From Nocardioides zhouii (lineage in GTDB: Bacteria > Actinomycetota > Actinomycetes > Propionibacteriales > Nocardioidaceae): a stretch of DNA of 64,000 nucleotides. The notes beneath the pieces are model-generated. The model had not been told where the DNA came from. It made no database searches and saw nothing but the letters and a program-made list of their open reading frames with translations. Positions 36,313 to 47,721 of this stretch are shown here, one piece after another (position 1 is the first letter of the stretch; every line of letters begins with the position of its first letter). The stretch covers positions 219,971 to 283,970 of the forward strand of contig NZ_SDWV01000003.1 in NCBI RefSeq assembly GCF_004137345.1, given 5' to 3'. The position numbers and the translations under genes are program-made.

Positions 36313-38451
36313 GTGTCCGAGATCGGCTCCGCGACAAGCGTCGGCGTGCCGTCGCAGAGGGAGCCCACCGAGATGTCCGCCGCCCTGGACGAGGAGAGCG
36401 ACCGCGTCGCACTGCGCCTCGCCATCGACGCGGCCGGGGTCGGTGCCTTCGTCTGGGACCTGGTCAGTGGCCGGCTGAGGTTCGACGACCGGCTGCTCGA
36501 GCTCTTCGGTCTCGACGAGTCCACGTTCGGAGGCTCCATCGAGGCGTTCAACGAGTGCGTGCACCCCGACGACCTGCCGCGGGTGAACGGGGCGATCGAG
36601 CGAGCGATCACCCGGTGCGGTGACTACGCCGCCGAGTACCGCGTGGTCCTGCCCGGTGGCGGGGTCCGCTGGATCGAGGCGCGCGGTCGAGCCTTCTCCG
36701 ACCGCCCAGATGGGCCCGCCGTACGCCTCGTGGGTGCCGCGTACGACACCAGCGAGGTGCGCGAGGGCGAGGCCCGGCTCGGCCGCGTGCTCGAGTCGAT
36801 GTCGTCGGCCTTCTACCAGCTCGACTCCGACTGGAAGTTCACCTACGTCAACTCCGAGGCGGAGCGGCTGCTCGGCGCCGGCCGCGAACAGCTCGCGGGC
36901 GAGTCGATCTGGTCGGCCTTCCCCGCCGCCGTCGGCAGCGCCTTCGAGGTGAACTACCGCGAGGCCGTGACAACGGGTCGTCCGGTGACCTTCGAGGCCT
37001 ACTACCCGCCGCCCCTCGACGCCTGGTACGAGGTGCGCGCCTGGCCCGTGCCCGAAGGCCTCGCCGTCTACTTCCTCGACATCACCGACCGCCGCGAGGC
37101 CCAGGACGCACTCGCCCGGTCGGCGCGGAGGCTTGCCCTCCTCGCTGCCGTCTCCGAGGGACTCACCAGCACCCTGGACCCGCTCGAGCTCGTGCGCCGG
37201 CTGGCCGGCCTCCTCGTCCCTGACCTCGCGGACTGGTGCCTGGTCACGCTCGTCGCCGACCCGCACGCCTCCGACTGGCGTCGCGGGCTCGAGGACGTCG
37301 GCTGGGCACACGTCGACCCGGCGATGCACGAGACCGTGCGGGAGTACTCCGCCCTCCGCCTGCGGGCGATGACCGACGAGTCCTACCTGGCGTGGACCAT
37401 CCGCGAGATGACCTCGACCCTGATGGAGTCCGACGCGGCCGACCAGGTCGCCGCCGTGCTCCGCGAGGGAGCCGCCCGCGACCGGCTGCTGGAGCTCGAC
37501 CCGCAGTCGGGCGCGGCGGTGTCGCTGGTCGCACGGGGCCGGACCGTCGGGGTCGTGACCGTCTTCCGCGGTGCCGGCCGCCGCGCCATGAACGCGGACG
37601 ACGTCGCCCTGCTCGAGGACATCGGCGCCAGAGCTGCGCTGGCACTGGACAACGCTCGTCTCTACGAGGCACAGCGAAATGTCTCGGAGGCACTGCAGCG
37701 GAGCATGCTCACCGACCCACCGCAGCCCGACCACCTGCAGATCGTCACGCGCTACTCCCCCGCCAGCGACGTCGCCCGCATCGGCGGTGACTGGTACGAC
37801 GCGTTCCTCCAGCAGAGCCGCGGCCCCGGCGGCCGCGACGTGGTGGTCGTGGTCGGTGACGTCGTCGGCCACGATGTGGAGGCGGCTGCCGCGATGGGGC
37901 AGGTCCGCGGCCTCCTGCGCGGGATCGCTGTACACAGTGGCTACGCCCCCGCTGCCGTCCTGTCTGGCGTCGACGAGGTGATGGACACGCTGCGTCTCGA
38001 GACCACGGCCACCGCCGTCGTGGCACGTCTCGAGCACCACCCGCGCCCCGGTGCCGAGCTGGGTGAGCAGGTCGTGCTGCGCTGGGCGCATGCCGGGCAT
38101 CCGCCCGCGCTGCTCATCCGGCCGAACGGCGAGGTCACCCGGCTCGCTGACGTCGAGGACAACGACCTGCTGCTCGGCCTCGACCCGCACACCCGACGTG
38201 TCGAGCAGGTCGCCTTCCTCGAGCCCCACGCCACTTTGGTCTTCTACACCGACGGACTCGTCGAGCGGCGCGACCGCGACGTCGAGGAGGGCATTGTCGC
38301 CCTCACCGAGGTGCTGCGCGAGCTCTCGCCCGCCACCCAGGACCTCGACGAGCTCTGCGACCAGCTGCTCGAGCGGATGATCGGCGAGCAGCCCGAGGAC
38401 GACGTCGCGCTCCTCGTGGTGCGGTGGACCCCGGAGACCGGCGAGGCCTGA
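36313..38451 (+). CDS. PAS-PAS-GAF-SpoIIE (PP2C) phosphatase
   Basis: 712-aa cytoplasmic signalling protein. Two PAS domains (about residues 30-140 and 150-255), a GAF domain (about 270-450) and a C-terminal PP2C/SpoIIE phosphatase. The metal-binding Asp residues are present in RIGGDWYDAF, VVVVGDVVGHDVEAAAA and EDDVALLVVRW. Such proteins dephosphorylate anti-sigma-factor antagonists in sigma-B type pathways. No kinase domain is attached and no anti-sigma pair is nearby. GTG at 36313 is preceded by GGAGGAG. Confidence 0.92.
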   Translation: MSEIGSATSVGVPSQREPTEMSAALDEESDRVALRLAIDAAGVGAFVWDLVSGRLRFDDRLLELFGLDESTFGGSIEAFNECVHPDDLPRVNGAIERAITRCGDYAAEYRVVLPGGGVRWIEARGRAFSDRPDGPAVRLVGAAYDTSEVREGEARLGRVLESMSSAFYQLDSDWKFTYVNSEAERLLGAGREQLAGESIWSAFPAAVGSAFEVNYREAVTTGRPVTFEAYYPPPLDAWYEVRAWPVPEGLAVYFLDITDRREAQDALARSARRLALLAAVSEGLTSTLDPLELVRRLAGLLVPDLADWCLVTLVADPHASDWRRGLEDVGWAHVDPAMHETVREYSALRLRAMTDESYLAWTIREMTSTLMESDAADQVAAVLREGAARDRLLELDPQSGAAVSLVARGRTVGVVTVFRGAGRRAMNADDVALLEDIGARAALALDNARLYEAQRNVSEALQRSMLTDPPQPDHLQIVTRYSPASDVARIGGDWYDAFLQQSRGPGGRDVVVVVGDVVGHDVEAAAAMGQVRGLLRGIAVHSGYAPAAVLSGVDEVMDTLRLETTATAVVARLEHHPRPGAELGEQVVLRWAHAGHPPALLIRPNGEVTRLADVEDNDLLLGLDPHTRRVEQVAFLEPHATLVFYTDGLVERRDRDVEEGIVALTEVLRELSPATQDLDELCDQLLERMIGEQPEDDVALLVVRWTPETGEA

Positions 38452-38481
38452 CCACACGCTCGTGGCCAGGCCGTCGGCAGG

Positions 38482-39072
38482 TCAGCTGATGAGCTCGTCG
38501 AGCCGCGAGTAGGCCTCGGCGTCGCCGGAGATGACCTCGCTGACCCCGCCGTCGATCGAGACCGGGACGTCCCCGGCGACGGTGATCCGGCGCATCTCGC
38601 GGGGCTCCGACCCGAAGTCCGCGACGGCGTAGTGCTGGGTGGCCCGGTTGTCCCACATCGCGACGTCGCCGTGCTGCCAGGTCCACCGGATGGTGTTCTC
38701 CAGCCGCGTGATGCGGTTCTGCAGCAGGTGGTAGAGCGCGGACGACTCCGAGCTGTTGAGGCCGTCGAAGGACTTCACGAAGTTGCCGAGGACGAGTGAC
38801 CGCTCGCCCGTCTCGGGGTGGACGCAGACGACGGGGTGGCGGGTCTCGAAGACGGCACTCGCCGCGACGGCGAACGACCGGACGGCCCGCCGGGCTGGAC
38901 CGACGAGGGCGTCGCCCGACGCGGTGAGCCGCACACCCCGTCCGTGCCGCTCGAAGAACGTCGAGCCGAGCTCGTGCTCGAGCGTGCGCATCGAGTACGA
39001 CAGCGAAGGCTGAGCGCTCCACCCCTGGCGCGCTCCCGCCGCGCCAGCCCGAGCGTGAGCAGCGCCGTCCAC
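38482..39072 (-). pseudogene. Chimeric remnant: LysR helix-turn-helix fused to TauD/TfdA dioxygenase C-terminus
   Basis: The open frame codes for 196 aa. Residues about 19-80 ([20 protein letters not shown], then [17 protein letters not shown]) are the second half of a LysR winged helix. From about residue 82 the sequence is the C-terminus of an alpha-ketoglutarate-dependent TauD/TfdA dioxygenase ([39 protein letters not shown], with the C-terminal iron His and the Arg region). The LysR start is degraded: [12 protein letters not shown] lies in another frame about 50 bases away. An internal deletion that joined two neighbouring genes is the simplest explanation. Confidence 0.75.
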
Positions 39073-39271
39073 GGGAGACGTCGGGCCGCGGCGGCGGCAG
39101 TGCCCAGGTGTCTGTGAGGGCGACGAGCGGCGCCAGTGCGCCTACTGGGACGGCGACGGATGGCAGCGCGACCCCGAGAAGGCGGACATCCTGATCCCAG
39201 CCGTCGGCGACGGGCTCGACGACCCGACCCGCTACCGCCCACGGTTCCTCAGGATCGACCTGCCCGACTGA
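39059..39271 (+). pseudogene. C-terminal fragment of an unidentified protein
   Basis: The plus strand is open from just after a TGA (39056-39058) to the stop at 39269-39271 with protein-like composition ([20 protein letters not shown], then YRPRFLRIDLPD), but has no ATG or GTG start before the conserved-looking part. It overlaps the degraded LysR remnant on the other strand. I do not recognise the family. It is best read as another piece of gene debris in this 317-base gap. Confidence 0.4.
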
Positions 39272-39312
39272 TCCCCCGCTGCTTGAAATCTGCACTTCCT
39301 GGGTGAACGGGT

Positions 39313-39337
39313 GTTTACCGTCCGCTGGGTCGGGTAA
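39313..39337 (+). promoter_or_regulatory. Sigma-B/sigma-F-like promoter
   Basis: GTTT (39313-39316), a 15-base spacer, then GGGTAA (39332-39337) matches the actinobacterial general-stress sigma consensus (GTTT-N14-16-GGGTAT). The predicted start site is about 45 bases before the GTG of the small protein at 39390. Confidence 0.6.
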
Positions 39338-39389
39338 AGGACGAGTGCTGACTCGGGTCGGCACCACCGACCCACGAGGAGATGCAGCA

Positions 39390-39698
39390 GTGAGCAGCGC
39401 GCCGCACGACGCCAGCACCAGCCCGGAAGCGACCGCGGTCGCACAGGACCTGATCGAGTCGTTCGGGCAGGACCCCGAGCTCTATGTGCCCGGCACGGTC
39501 TCGACGCTGCCCGGCACCCGGACGACGACGTACGACCTGGCCTGTGGCCCCCGGTGCCCCCACGAGGACGGGCAGTGCCACCGCACCCACGCGGCGTGGC
39601 TCAGTGACGCGCCCCTCCACGCGCTCCTGAACGCCACCACCCCCCGCAGCGAGGGCGGGCGGAGCACCCGTGTCCCCGCGCAACGCCGGCGGGCCTGA
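39390..39698 (+). CDS. Hypothetical protein (102 aa) behind a stress-type promoter
   Basis: 102-aa soluble protein with no recognised domain. The middle part has LACGPRCPHEDGQCHRTHAA, a Cys/His-rich stretch that could bind metal; the C-terminus is Arg-rich (RSTRVPAQRRRA). GTG at 39390 was chosen because GAGGAG precedes it and a sigma-B-like promoter lies just upstream. The Pat-like gene follows after 75 bases and could be cotranscribed. Function unknown. Confidence 0.6.
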   Translation: MSSAPHDASTSPEATAVAQDLIESFGQDPELYVPGTVSTLPGTRTTTYDLACGPRCPHEDGQCHRTHAAWLSDAPLHALLNATTPRSEGGRSTRVPAQRRRA

Positions 39699-39773
39699 CG
39701 CCGCAGGCGGCTCGGGAGGCCCCGTGAGCGCAGGACACTGGCACGCCGACGTCGGCTCTGGCACGTTGGTCGA

Positions 39774-42457
39774 GTGACTGCTGACGGTGCCCCTTCCGCC
39801 GTCGCGCGGGAATGGAGCGCCGAACCGGTCGACGTGCTCCTCGCCGACGGCACGGTCGCAGTGATCCGCTCCCTTGTCGAGGAAGACCGTGCCGCGGTCC
39901 TCGGGCTGCACGAGTCCGTCTCGGTGGACACGCTCCGGCTGCGATTCTTCTCGCCCAGCCGGGAGACCGGTCGTCGCTACGTCGACCACCTCTTCTCCCC
40001 CGACAACACCTCCTCGGCCGCCCTGGTGGCGCTCGTCCGCGGCCGCATCGCTGGCCTGGCGACAGCCGAGGTGCTCTCCCCCGACAGTGCCGAGGTCGCC
40101 TTCCTGGTCGCCGATGAGGACCGCGGCCGCGGCCTCGGCAGCCTGCTGCTGGAGCACCTCGCCGCACTCGGCCGGCGCTACGGCGTCAGCCGCTTCGAGG
40201 CCGAGGTCCTCGGCGACAACTACGGCATGCTCCACGTCTTCCGCGCGGCCGGCTTCGCGACCACCCGCACGACGGTGGCCGGCGAGGTGGAGGTCGCGCT
40301 GCGCACGGATGCCTCCCGCGAGGCCGTGGAGGCCGCCGACCGACGCGAGTGGCGTGCCGCGGCGCGGTCGCTCCGCCCGCTGCTCCACCCGACCAGCGTG
40401 GCGGTCGTCGGCGTACGCCGCTCCGCGGGCGGCTTCGGCCACGGCGTGCTCGACGCGATCCGCAGCTCGTCCTACGCCGGAACGCTCTACGTGATCCACC
40501 CCGAGGCAGAGTCGATCGACGGCCTCCCGACCAGCCGAAGCCTCGGCGACCTCGACGAGCCGGTCGACTTGGTCGTGGTCGCCGTTCCTGCCGACGGGGT
40601 CGCCGACGTGCTCCGCGACGCCGCCGCGAACCGCGCGGGCGCCGCGATCGTGATCTCGTCCGGCTTCTCAGGGACCGGGAGCGACGAGCGTCGACGGGAG
40701 CTGCTGGCAATCGCCCGCGCGCACAGCCTCCGCCTCGTCGGTCCCAACTCCCAAGGCGTCCTCGACAACGGTGAGGGCCTCAACGCCACACTGCTGCACG
40801 ACGTGCCCGAGGTCGGCGGGCTGGCGGTCGCCTCCCAGTCAGGCGGCATGGGCTTCGCGCTCCTCGACCTCGCCCGCGACGTGGGTCTCGGCGTGCAGTC
40901 CTTCGTCTCCCTGGGCGACAAGGTCGACGTGTCCAGCAACGACCTGCTCGCCGCCTGGATGGACGACGACGGAGTCGCCGCCGGCGCCCTCTACCTGGAG
41001 TCGTTCGGCAACGCCCTCAAGTTCGCTCGCACCGCTCGTCGCTTCGCCGAGCAGAAGCCGCTGCTGGCAGTGGTCGGGGGGCGGTCCCGGGCCCGTCAGG
41101 ACACGACCGCTGCGTCCACCATCGGCGTGGGCGTCGACGCGCTGCTCGACCAGTCCGGGGTGATCGCCTGCCGAACGGGCGCCGAGCTGACCGAGACCGC
41201 ACTGCTGCTGGTGGAGCAGCCGCTCCCGGGCGGGTTCCGGGTGTGCATCGTCTCCAACACAGGCGGCGTGGGCGCGCTGACCACCGACCGTGCCGACCTC
41301 CAGGGCATGGTCGTCTCCACGACCTCCGGCGAGCTGGGCGCGGCGCTGCGCGCGGCGGTCCCGGGCGCAGTCGACGTCCGCAACCCGATAGACCTCGGAG
41401 CCGACGTCACCCCCGCCGAGCTCACGGTCGCGCTGCGTGACGTTCTCGAAGCCGGCGAGGCCGATGCCGTCCTGGTCCTGCTGGTCGCCAACCGCCTCAC
41501 CGATCGCGACGCCCTGTTCTCCGCCGTCGCCCGGGCGCGGTCCTCGGGCGCCGGCGTCCCGCTGCTCCTCGTCACCCCCGGGGCCGCGTTCGACGCGGCT
41601 CGGCGCCTCCCGGGCGTCACCGGCTACCGCACGACCGATGCGGCGATCGGGGCGTTGGGTCGGGCCATGCGATACGCCGCGTGGCGACGCGTACCGGCCG
41701 AACAGCCGGAGGTCGAGCTGGGCACCCGCGGTGTCCATGCCCGCACCTGGGTGCGCTCGCGACTCGCCGCGCGCAGCGGCCAGCCGGAGTGGCTCGCGCC
41801 TTCCGCGCAGTCCGAGCTGTTGGCGCCCTACGGCATCCACCTCGTCGGCCGTCTCGCCGCCGGCCCCGACGAGGCGGAGGCGGTGGCGACGGAGATCGGC
41901 TACCCGGTGGCGGTCAAGGTGGCCGACCCGACGGTGCTGCACAAGTCCGACCGCGGGCTGGTGCGGGTCGACGTGCGCACCGGCAGCGACGTGGCCGACG
42001 CAGTGCGACGCTTCGCCGACGAGCTGGGGCACGACCGCGTCGACGTCCTGGTGCAACCGGTGGTGCCCGGACACGTCGTCTCAGTGGGCCTCGTGCACGA
42101 CCCGCAGCTCGGCCCGCTGGTGAGGGTCGGGGGCGGGGCGGCTGGACCGTCCGGCAGCTGGGCCGAGGAGGTGCTGCTGCTGCCACCCGTCGAGGCGACC
42201 GACGCTGCCCGCGCGGTGCGCGCCCTCAGGATCTGGCCGCAGATGGTCGGCGACCACGGACTCGCGGAGGTGGACATCGCCCCGCTCGAGGCACTGGTGA
42301 AGTCCGTGGGTCAGCTGGCCGCCGACGTGCCTCACGTGGCGGCCCTCACGCTCGAACCCGTGGTCGTCAACGCCCACGGGCTCTTCTGCGTCGACGTCAA
42401 GGTGCGCATTGCCGAGCCACCCGAACTCGACACGGGCGTCCCGCGGCGGCTCCGCTC

Positions 42458-42461
<4 letters not shown>
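39774..42461 (+). CDS. GNAT acetyltransferase fused to ADP-forming acyl-CoA synthetase (Pat-like)
   Basis: 895-aa cytosolic protein. An N-terminal GNAT domain (about residues 20-185; VADEDRGRGLGSLLLEHLAA) is joined to a CoA-binding domain (from about 205; VAVVGVRRSAGGFGHGVLDA), a ligase-CoA domain (SQSGGMGFALLDLARD) and a C-terminal ATP-grasp (GYPVAVKVADPTVLHKSDRG, from about 700). E. coli Pka/PatZ has the same parts with GNAT at the C-terminus; actinobacterial relatives with GNAT first acetylate lysines of enzymes such as acetyl-CoA synthetase. Neighbouring ackA-pta fits a link to acetyl metabolism. Confidence 0.87.
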
Positions 42462-43671
<1,210 letters not shown>

Positions 43672-43675
<4 letters not shown>

Positions 43676-45747
43676 GACTGTGCCTGTGCCTGGATCGCGG
43701 TGATCGCCACGGTGTTGACGATGTCGCGCACCAGGGCGCCGCGCGACAGGTCGTTGACGGGCTTGCGGAGACCCTGCAGCACCGGGCCGACGGCCAGGGC
43801 GCCAGCCGAGCGCTGCACCGCTTTGTAGGTGTTGTTCCCCGTGTTGAGGTCGGGGAAGACGAACACCGTGGCTCGCCCCGCCACGGCCGAGTCGGGCAAC
43901 TTGGTGCGCGCGACCGCGGCATCGATGGCAGCGTCGTACTGGATGGGTCCCTCGACGAGCAGGTCCGGCGCTCGCTCACGGACGTACGCTGTCGCCTCGG
44001 TGACCTTCTCGACGTCGGTGCCGCTGCCGGAGGTGCCCGTCGAGTACGACAGCATCGCGATCCGCGGCTCGACACCGAAGGCGGCTGCGGTGCGGGCCGA
44101 GGCGATGGCGATGTCGGCCAGCTGCGTGGCGGTGGGGTCGGGGTTGACCGCGCAGTCGCCGTAGACGAGCACCTGGTCGCGCAGGCACATGAAGAACACC
44201 GACGACACCACCGACACCTCGGGGACCGTGCGGATCACCTCGAGCGCCGGGCGGATCGTGTGAGCAGTGGTGTGCACGGCGCCGGACACCATCCCGTCGG
44301 CGAGGCCGAGCTCGACCATCATCGTGCCGAAGTAGGAGACGTCGACCACGATGTCCCGGGCGGCTTCGAGGTCGATGCCCTTGTGCGAGCGCCGCAGGTG
44401 GTACTCCCGTGCGAACCGCTCGCGCATCTCCTCGTCGTAGGGGCTGAGGAGCCCGGCGGCGGACACGTCGATGCCGAGGTTGGCGGCCTTCGCGCGGACG
44501 ATCATGGGGTCGCCGAGCAGCGTCAGGTCGGCGACGTTGCGGCGCAGGAGGATGTCGGCGGCGCGCAGGATCCTCTCGTCCTCTCCCTCCGGCAGGACGA
44601 TGTGGCGGCGGTCGGCGATGGCTTCGTCGAGGACCCGGTGCTCGAACATCAGCGGCGTCACGACCGATGTGCGAGCCACCTCGAGTCCGTTCAGGAGCTC
44701 CTCGCCGTCGACGTTCTCGGCGAAGAGGGTCAACGCCGTCGCGATCTTTCGCGGCGAGTCCTTGTCCAGCCGGCCGCGGCGGTTGGTCAGCGCGGTCGAG
44801 GTGGCGTGCGTGCCGAGATCGGTGGCGATCATGGGCAGCGCCACCTCGAGCCCGTCCAGCAGTCGACCCACCTGCTCGGGCAGGTCGATCCCGCCGTTGA
44901 GGACGATGCCGGAGATCTGCGGGAAGCTGGCCGACTGGTGGGCCGTGAGGACGCCGAGGACCACCTCGGGACGGTCGCCGGGGGTGACGACGAGCGCACC
45001 GTCGAAGAGCCGGTCCAGGACGTTGGGCAGGGTCATCGCCGCGACGACGAGGCCGGGGACCTCGCGTGCCAGCTGACTCTCGTCGCCACGCACCAGGCGA
45101 CCGTTGCACGCCGCCATCAGGTCACCCACCGAAGGTGCGCTGAGGAGCGGCTGCTCGGGAAGGGCGAAGGCCGGCACGCCGTCGCGGCGCAGTGCCGCCG
45201 CGGTCCGGTCGGTGGCCGCGGGGTCGACCCGGTTGGCGATGACTGCGAACAGCGTCGCGTGGTGGGCGGCCAGCTCGGACTGCGCCATCGCGGCCGCCGT
45301 GCACAGCTGGTCGACACCGCGCCCCTGGCCGTTGAGCACGAGCAGGACCGGCACGCCGAGGTTGGCAGCGACCCGGGCGTTGAAGCTGAACTCCGCCGGC
45401 GCCCCGACGTCCGTGTAGTCGCTCCCGACGATGACCACGGCGTCACTCTGCTCCGCGACCTCGTGGTATCGCGCGACGATGCGGTCCATCGCCCCGTCAG
45501 GGTCGGCGTGCACCTCGTCGTAGCTCACGCCCGCGCACTCGTCGTACGTCAACGAGACAGCGTCGTGCGAGACGAGCAGGTCGAGCACGTAGTCGTGGAC
45601 GTCGCCCGTCGACGCCTCGGCACGGACCACGGGCCTGAACACCGCCACCCGCGCCACACGGCGCGACAGCTGCTCCAGCACTCCGAGCGCCACCGCGGAC
45701 TTACCGGTGAAAGCTTCCACACCGGCCACGTACACGCTGCGTGCCAT
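43672..45747 (-). CDS. pta: Phosphate acetyltransferase (long form)
   Basis: 691-aa enzyme forming acetyl phosphate from acetyl-CoA. It has the N-terminal P-loop-like regulatory domain (SVYVAGVEAFTGKSAVALGV), a central DRTGG domain (about residues 215-325) and the C-terminal catalytic PTA_PTB domain (from about 375; VLPEGEDERILRAADILL, SYSTGTSGSGTDVEKV, VFPDLNTGNNTYKAVQRSAG). Length matches other long Pta proteins. Upstream of and coupled to ackA, together a substrate-level ATP-yielding route useful in low oxygen. Confidence 0.96.
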
Positions 45748-45769
45748 CGCCCGAGCCTAGCGGCTGCCG

Positions 45770-46630
45770 TCAGAACAGCGGGGGCACGAAGGTCTGTTCG
45801 TCCATCGGCGGCCGGACGTACGGCACGTCGATCACCTCGGGCAGCTCCACCCGAGCGGGTGCGACGTCCTCGTAGTCGAACTGGGCGAGCAGGTGGCTGA
45901 TGCAGTTGAGCCGTGCTGCCCGCTTGTCGTCCGACGGGACGACGTACCAGGGCGCCTGCTTGATGTCGGTGTGCTGGAACGTGGTGTCCTTCGCCATCGA
46001 GTACCTGACGTACAGCTCGCGCTCGGCAAGGTCCATGTCGGACAGCTTCCAACGCTTGAGGGGCTCCGCATTGCGGGCCTCGAAGCGCCGCTGCTGCTCC
46101 TGGACACCGACCGAGAACCAGTACTTCAGCACCACGATGCCGGACCGGACCAGCATGCGCTCGAACTCGGGACAGCTGCGGAGGAACTCCCGGTGCTCGT
46201 CCTCCGTGCAGAAGTCCATCACCCACTCGACGTTCGAGCGGTTGTACCAGCTGCGGTCGAACAGGACCATCTCGCCCGCGGCCGGTAGGTGCTCGACGTA
46301 GCGCTGGAAGTACCACTGGGTGCGCTCGCGATCTGTGGGCTTGGGCAGCGCGACGATCCGCACCGTGCGGGGGCTCGTGCGCTCGGTGATGCGCTTGATC
46401 ACTCCGCCCTTCCCCGCCGACCCACGGCCCTCGAAGATGACCAGCACCTTGAGGCCCTGGGACTGGATCCAGTACTGCAGGAGCACGAGCTGCTCCTGCA
46501 GGCGCTCCATCTCGGTCTCGTAGGACGACGACCGCAGGCGTCCTTTCGCGGAGTAGCGACCGTCGTCGCTGCGGTCAGGGTCGGTGGGAGGCTGGTCCGT
46601 GTCCTGCTGCGCGCTGGGACTGCCGCTCAT
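45770..46630 (-). CDS. ppk2: Polyphosphate kinase 2
   Basis: 286-aa cytosolic PPK2 that transfers phosphate between polyphosphate and nucleotides. Walker A GRGSAGKGGVIKRI, Walker B MVLFDRSWYNRSNVEWVMDF and the lid region are present. The ATG at 46628-46630 was chosen because CAGGAGAACAG stands in front of it; two in-frame ATGs lie 15 and 30 or so bases further up. It is followed by the pta-ackA pair on the same strand after a 22-base gap, grouping acetyl-phosphate and polyphosphate energy metabolism. Confidence 0.93.
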   Translation of the reverse strand: MSGSPSAQQDTDQPPTDPDRSDDGRYSAKGRLRSSSYETEMERLQEQLVLLQYWIQSQGLKVLVIFEGRGSAGKGGVIKRITERTSPRTVRIVALPKPTDRERTQWYFQRYVEHLPAAGEMVLFDRSWYNRSNVEWVMDFCTEDEHREFLRSCPEFERMLVRSGIVVLKYWFSVGVQEQQRRFEARNAEPLKRWKLSDMDLAERELYVRYSMAKDTTFQHTDIKQAPWYVVPSDDKRAARLNCISHLLAQFDYEDVAPARVELPEVIDVPYVRPPMDEQTFVPPLF

Positions 46631-46716
46631 CTGTTCTCCTGACATCGGCGGGATGCTGCTCATTGTTCCGGAGGATTCGTGAGGCGCCAGGTGCGCTCGG
46701 AGACCTCGCCCTGAGG

Positions 46717-47721
46717 TCACAGCCAGTCCTTGCGCTTGAAGGCGATGAAGAGACCCCCGGACAGACTCACGATGAGAGCCGACGAGGCGATGAAGCCCGA
46801 CTCGGCGGCGAAGCCCGGGTAGGGCAGGTTCTGCCCGTAGAACCCCGTGATGGCCGTCGGCACCGCGATGATCGCGGCCCAGCTCGTCACCTTCTTCGTG
46901 ATGATGTTGAGACGGTTGCCCTGGATCGTCAGGTTGGTCTCCACGATGGTGGCGACCAGGTCGCGCAGGCTCTCGGTCCACTCGGTCGCCCGCAGGACGT
47001 GGTCGTAGACGTCCTGGAAGTAGGGGGTCATCTCGTGCGGGACCAGGCCGACGTCACGGCGCATCAGCGTGTTGAGCACCTCACGCATCGGCAGCACCAC
47101 CCGGCGCAGGTGGACCAGGCTCTTGCGGAGCTCGAAGCTGCGTCTCTGGACGTCGCTGTCGTGGGGTCGATCGTCGAAGAGGAGGTCCTCGAGGTCCTCG
47201 ATCTGGTCGTCGAGACCCTGGACGGCGTCGAAGTGCCCGTCGACCACGTGGTCCAGCAGGCCGTGCACGAGCGCACCCACGCCGTACGCCGTCAGGTCGG
47301 CGTTGCTGTCCCACCGCTCGAGGAGCTCGTCGAGAGGGAAGGCGTCCTCCTTGCGGACGGTGACGAGGGCGTTGTCGGTGATGAAGGCGGCGATCTCGCT
47401 GGTGAGCAGCTCACCTGACCGCACGTCGAGGCGCACCGCGTAGACGGTGAGGAAGTCGTGTCCGTCGTAGCGGGAGAACTTCGGTCGTTGTCGTTCACTC
47501 ATCGCGTCCGCCACAGCGAGCGAGTGCAGGCCCAGCTCGTCCGCGACCTTCTGCAGGTCCACCGGGTCCGGCGGGCACAGGTCCACCCAGACGACACCCG
47601 AGTCTCGTAGGTGCTCCGACACGGCTTCGAGGCCGAACGCCTCGTCGACGAGCACCCCGTTCCGGTAGCAGCGGGTGTGCTGTGGCACCCGGGCGGTGCG
47701 GGAGCTCTGCGCGGCGACCAC
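46717..47721 (-). CDS. CorA family divalent-cation channel with GQN in place of GMN
   Basis: About 334-aa membrane protein. A long cytoplasmic N-terminal domain ends in two C-terminal helices; the pore motif after the first helix reads GFYGQNLPYPGF, so the canonical Gly-Met-Asn is Gly-Gln-Asn. This changes the selectivity filter, and the ion carried is uncertain. The GTG at 47719-47721 (GGAG eight bases upstream) was chosen; a GTG 33 bases further in is possible. The start overlaps the stop of the DUF4389 gene (GTAGTG), so the two are coupled. Confidence 0.85.
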   Translation of the reverse strand: MVAAQSSRTARVPQHTRCYRNGVLVDEAFGLEAVSEHLRDSGVVWVDLCPPDPVDLQKVADELGLHSLAVADAMSERQRPKFSRYDGHDFLTVYAVRLDVRSGELLTSEIAAFITDNALVTVRKEDAFPLDELLERWDSNADLTAYGVGALVHGLLDHVVDGHFDAVQGLDDQIEDLEDLLFDDRPHDSDVQRRSFELRKSLVHLRRVVLPMREVLNTLMRRDVGLVPHEMTPYFQDVYDHVLRATEWTESLRDLVATIVETNLTIQGNRLNIITKKVTSWAAIIAVPTAITGFYGQNLPYPGFAAESGFIASSALIVSLSGGLFIAFKRKDWL

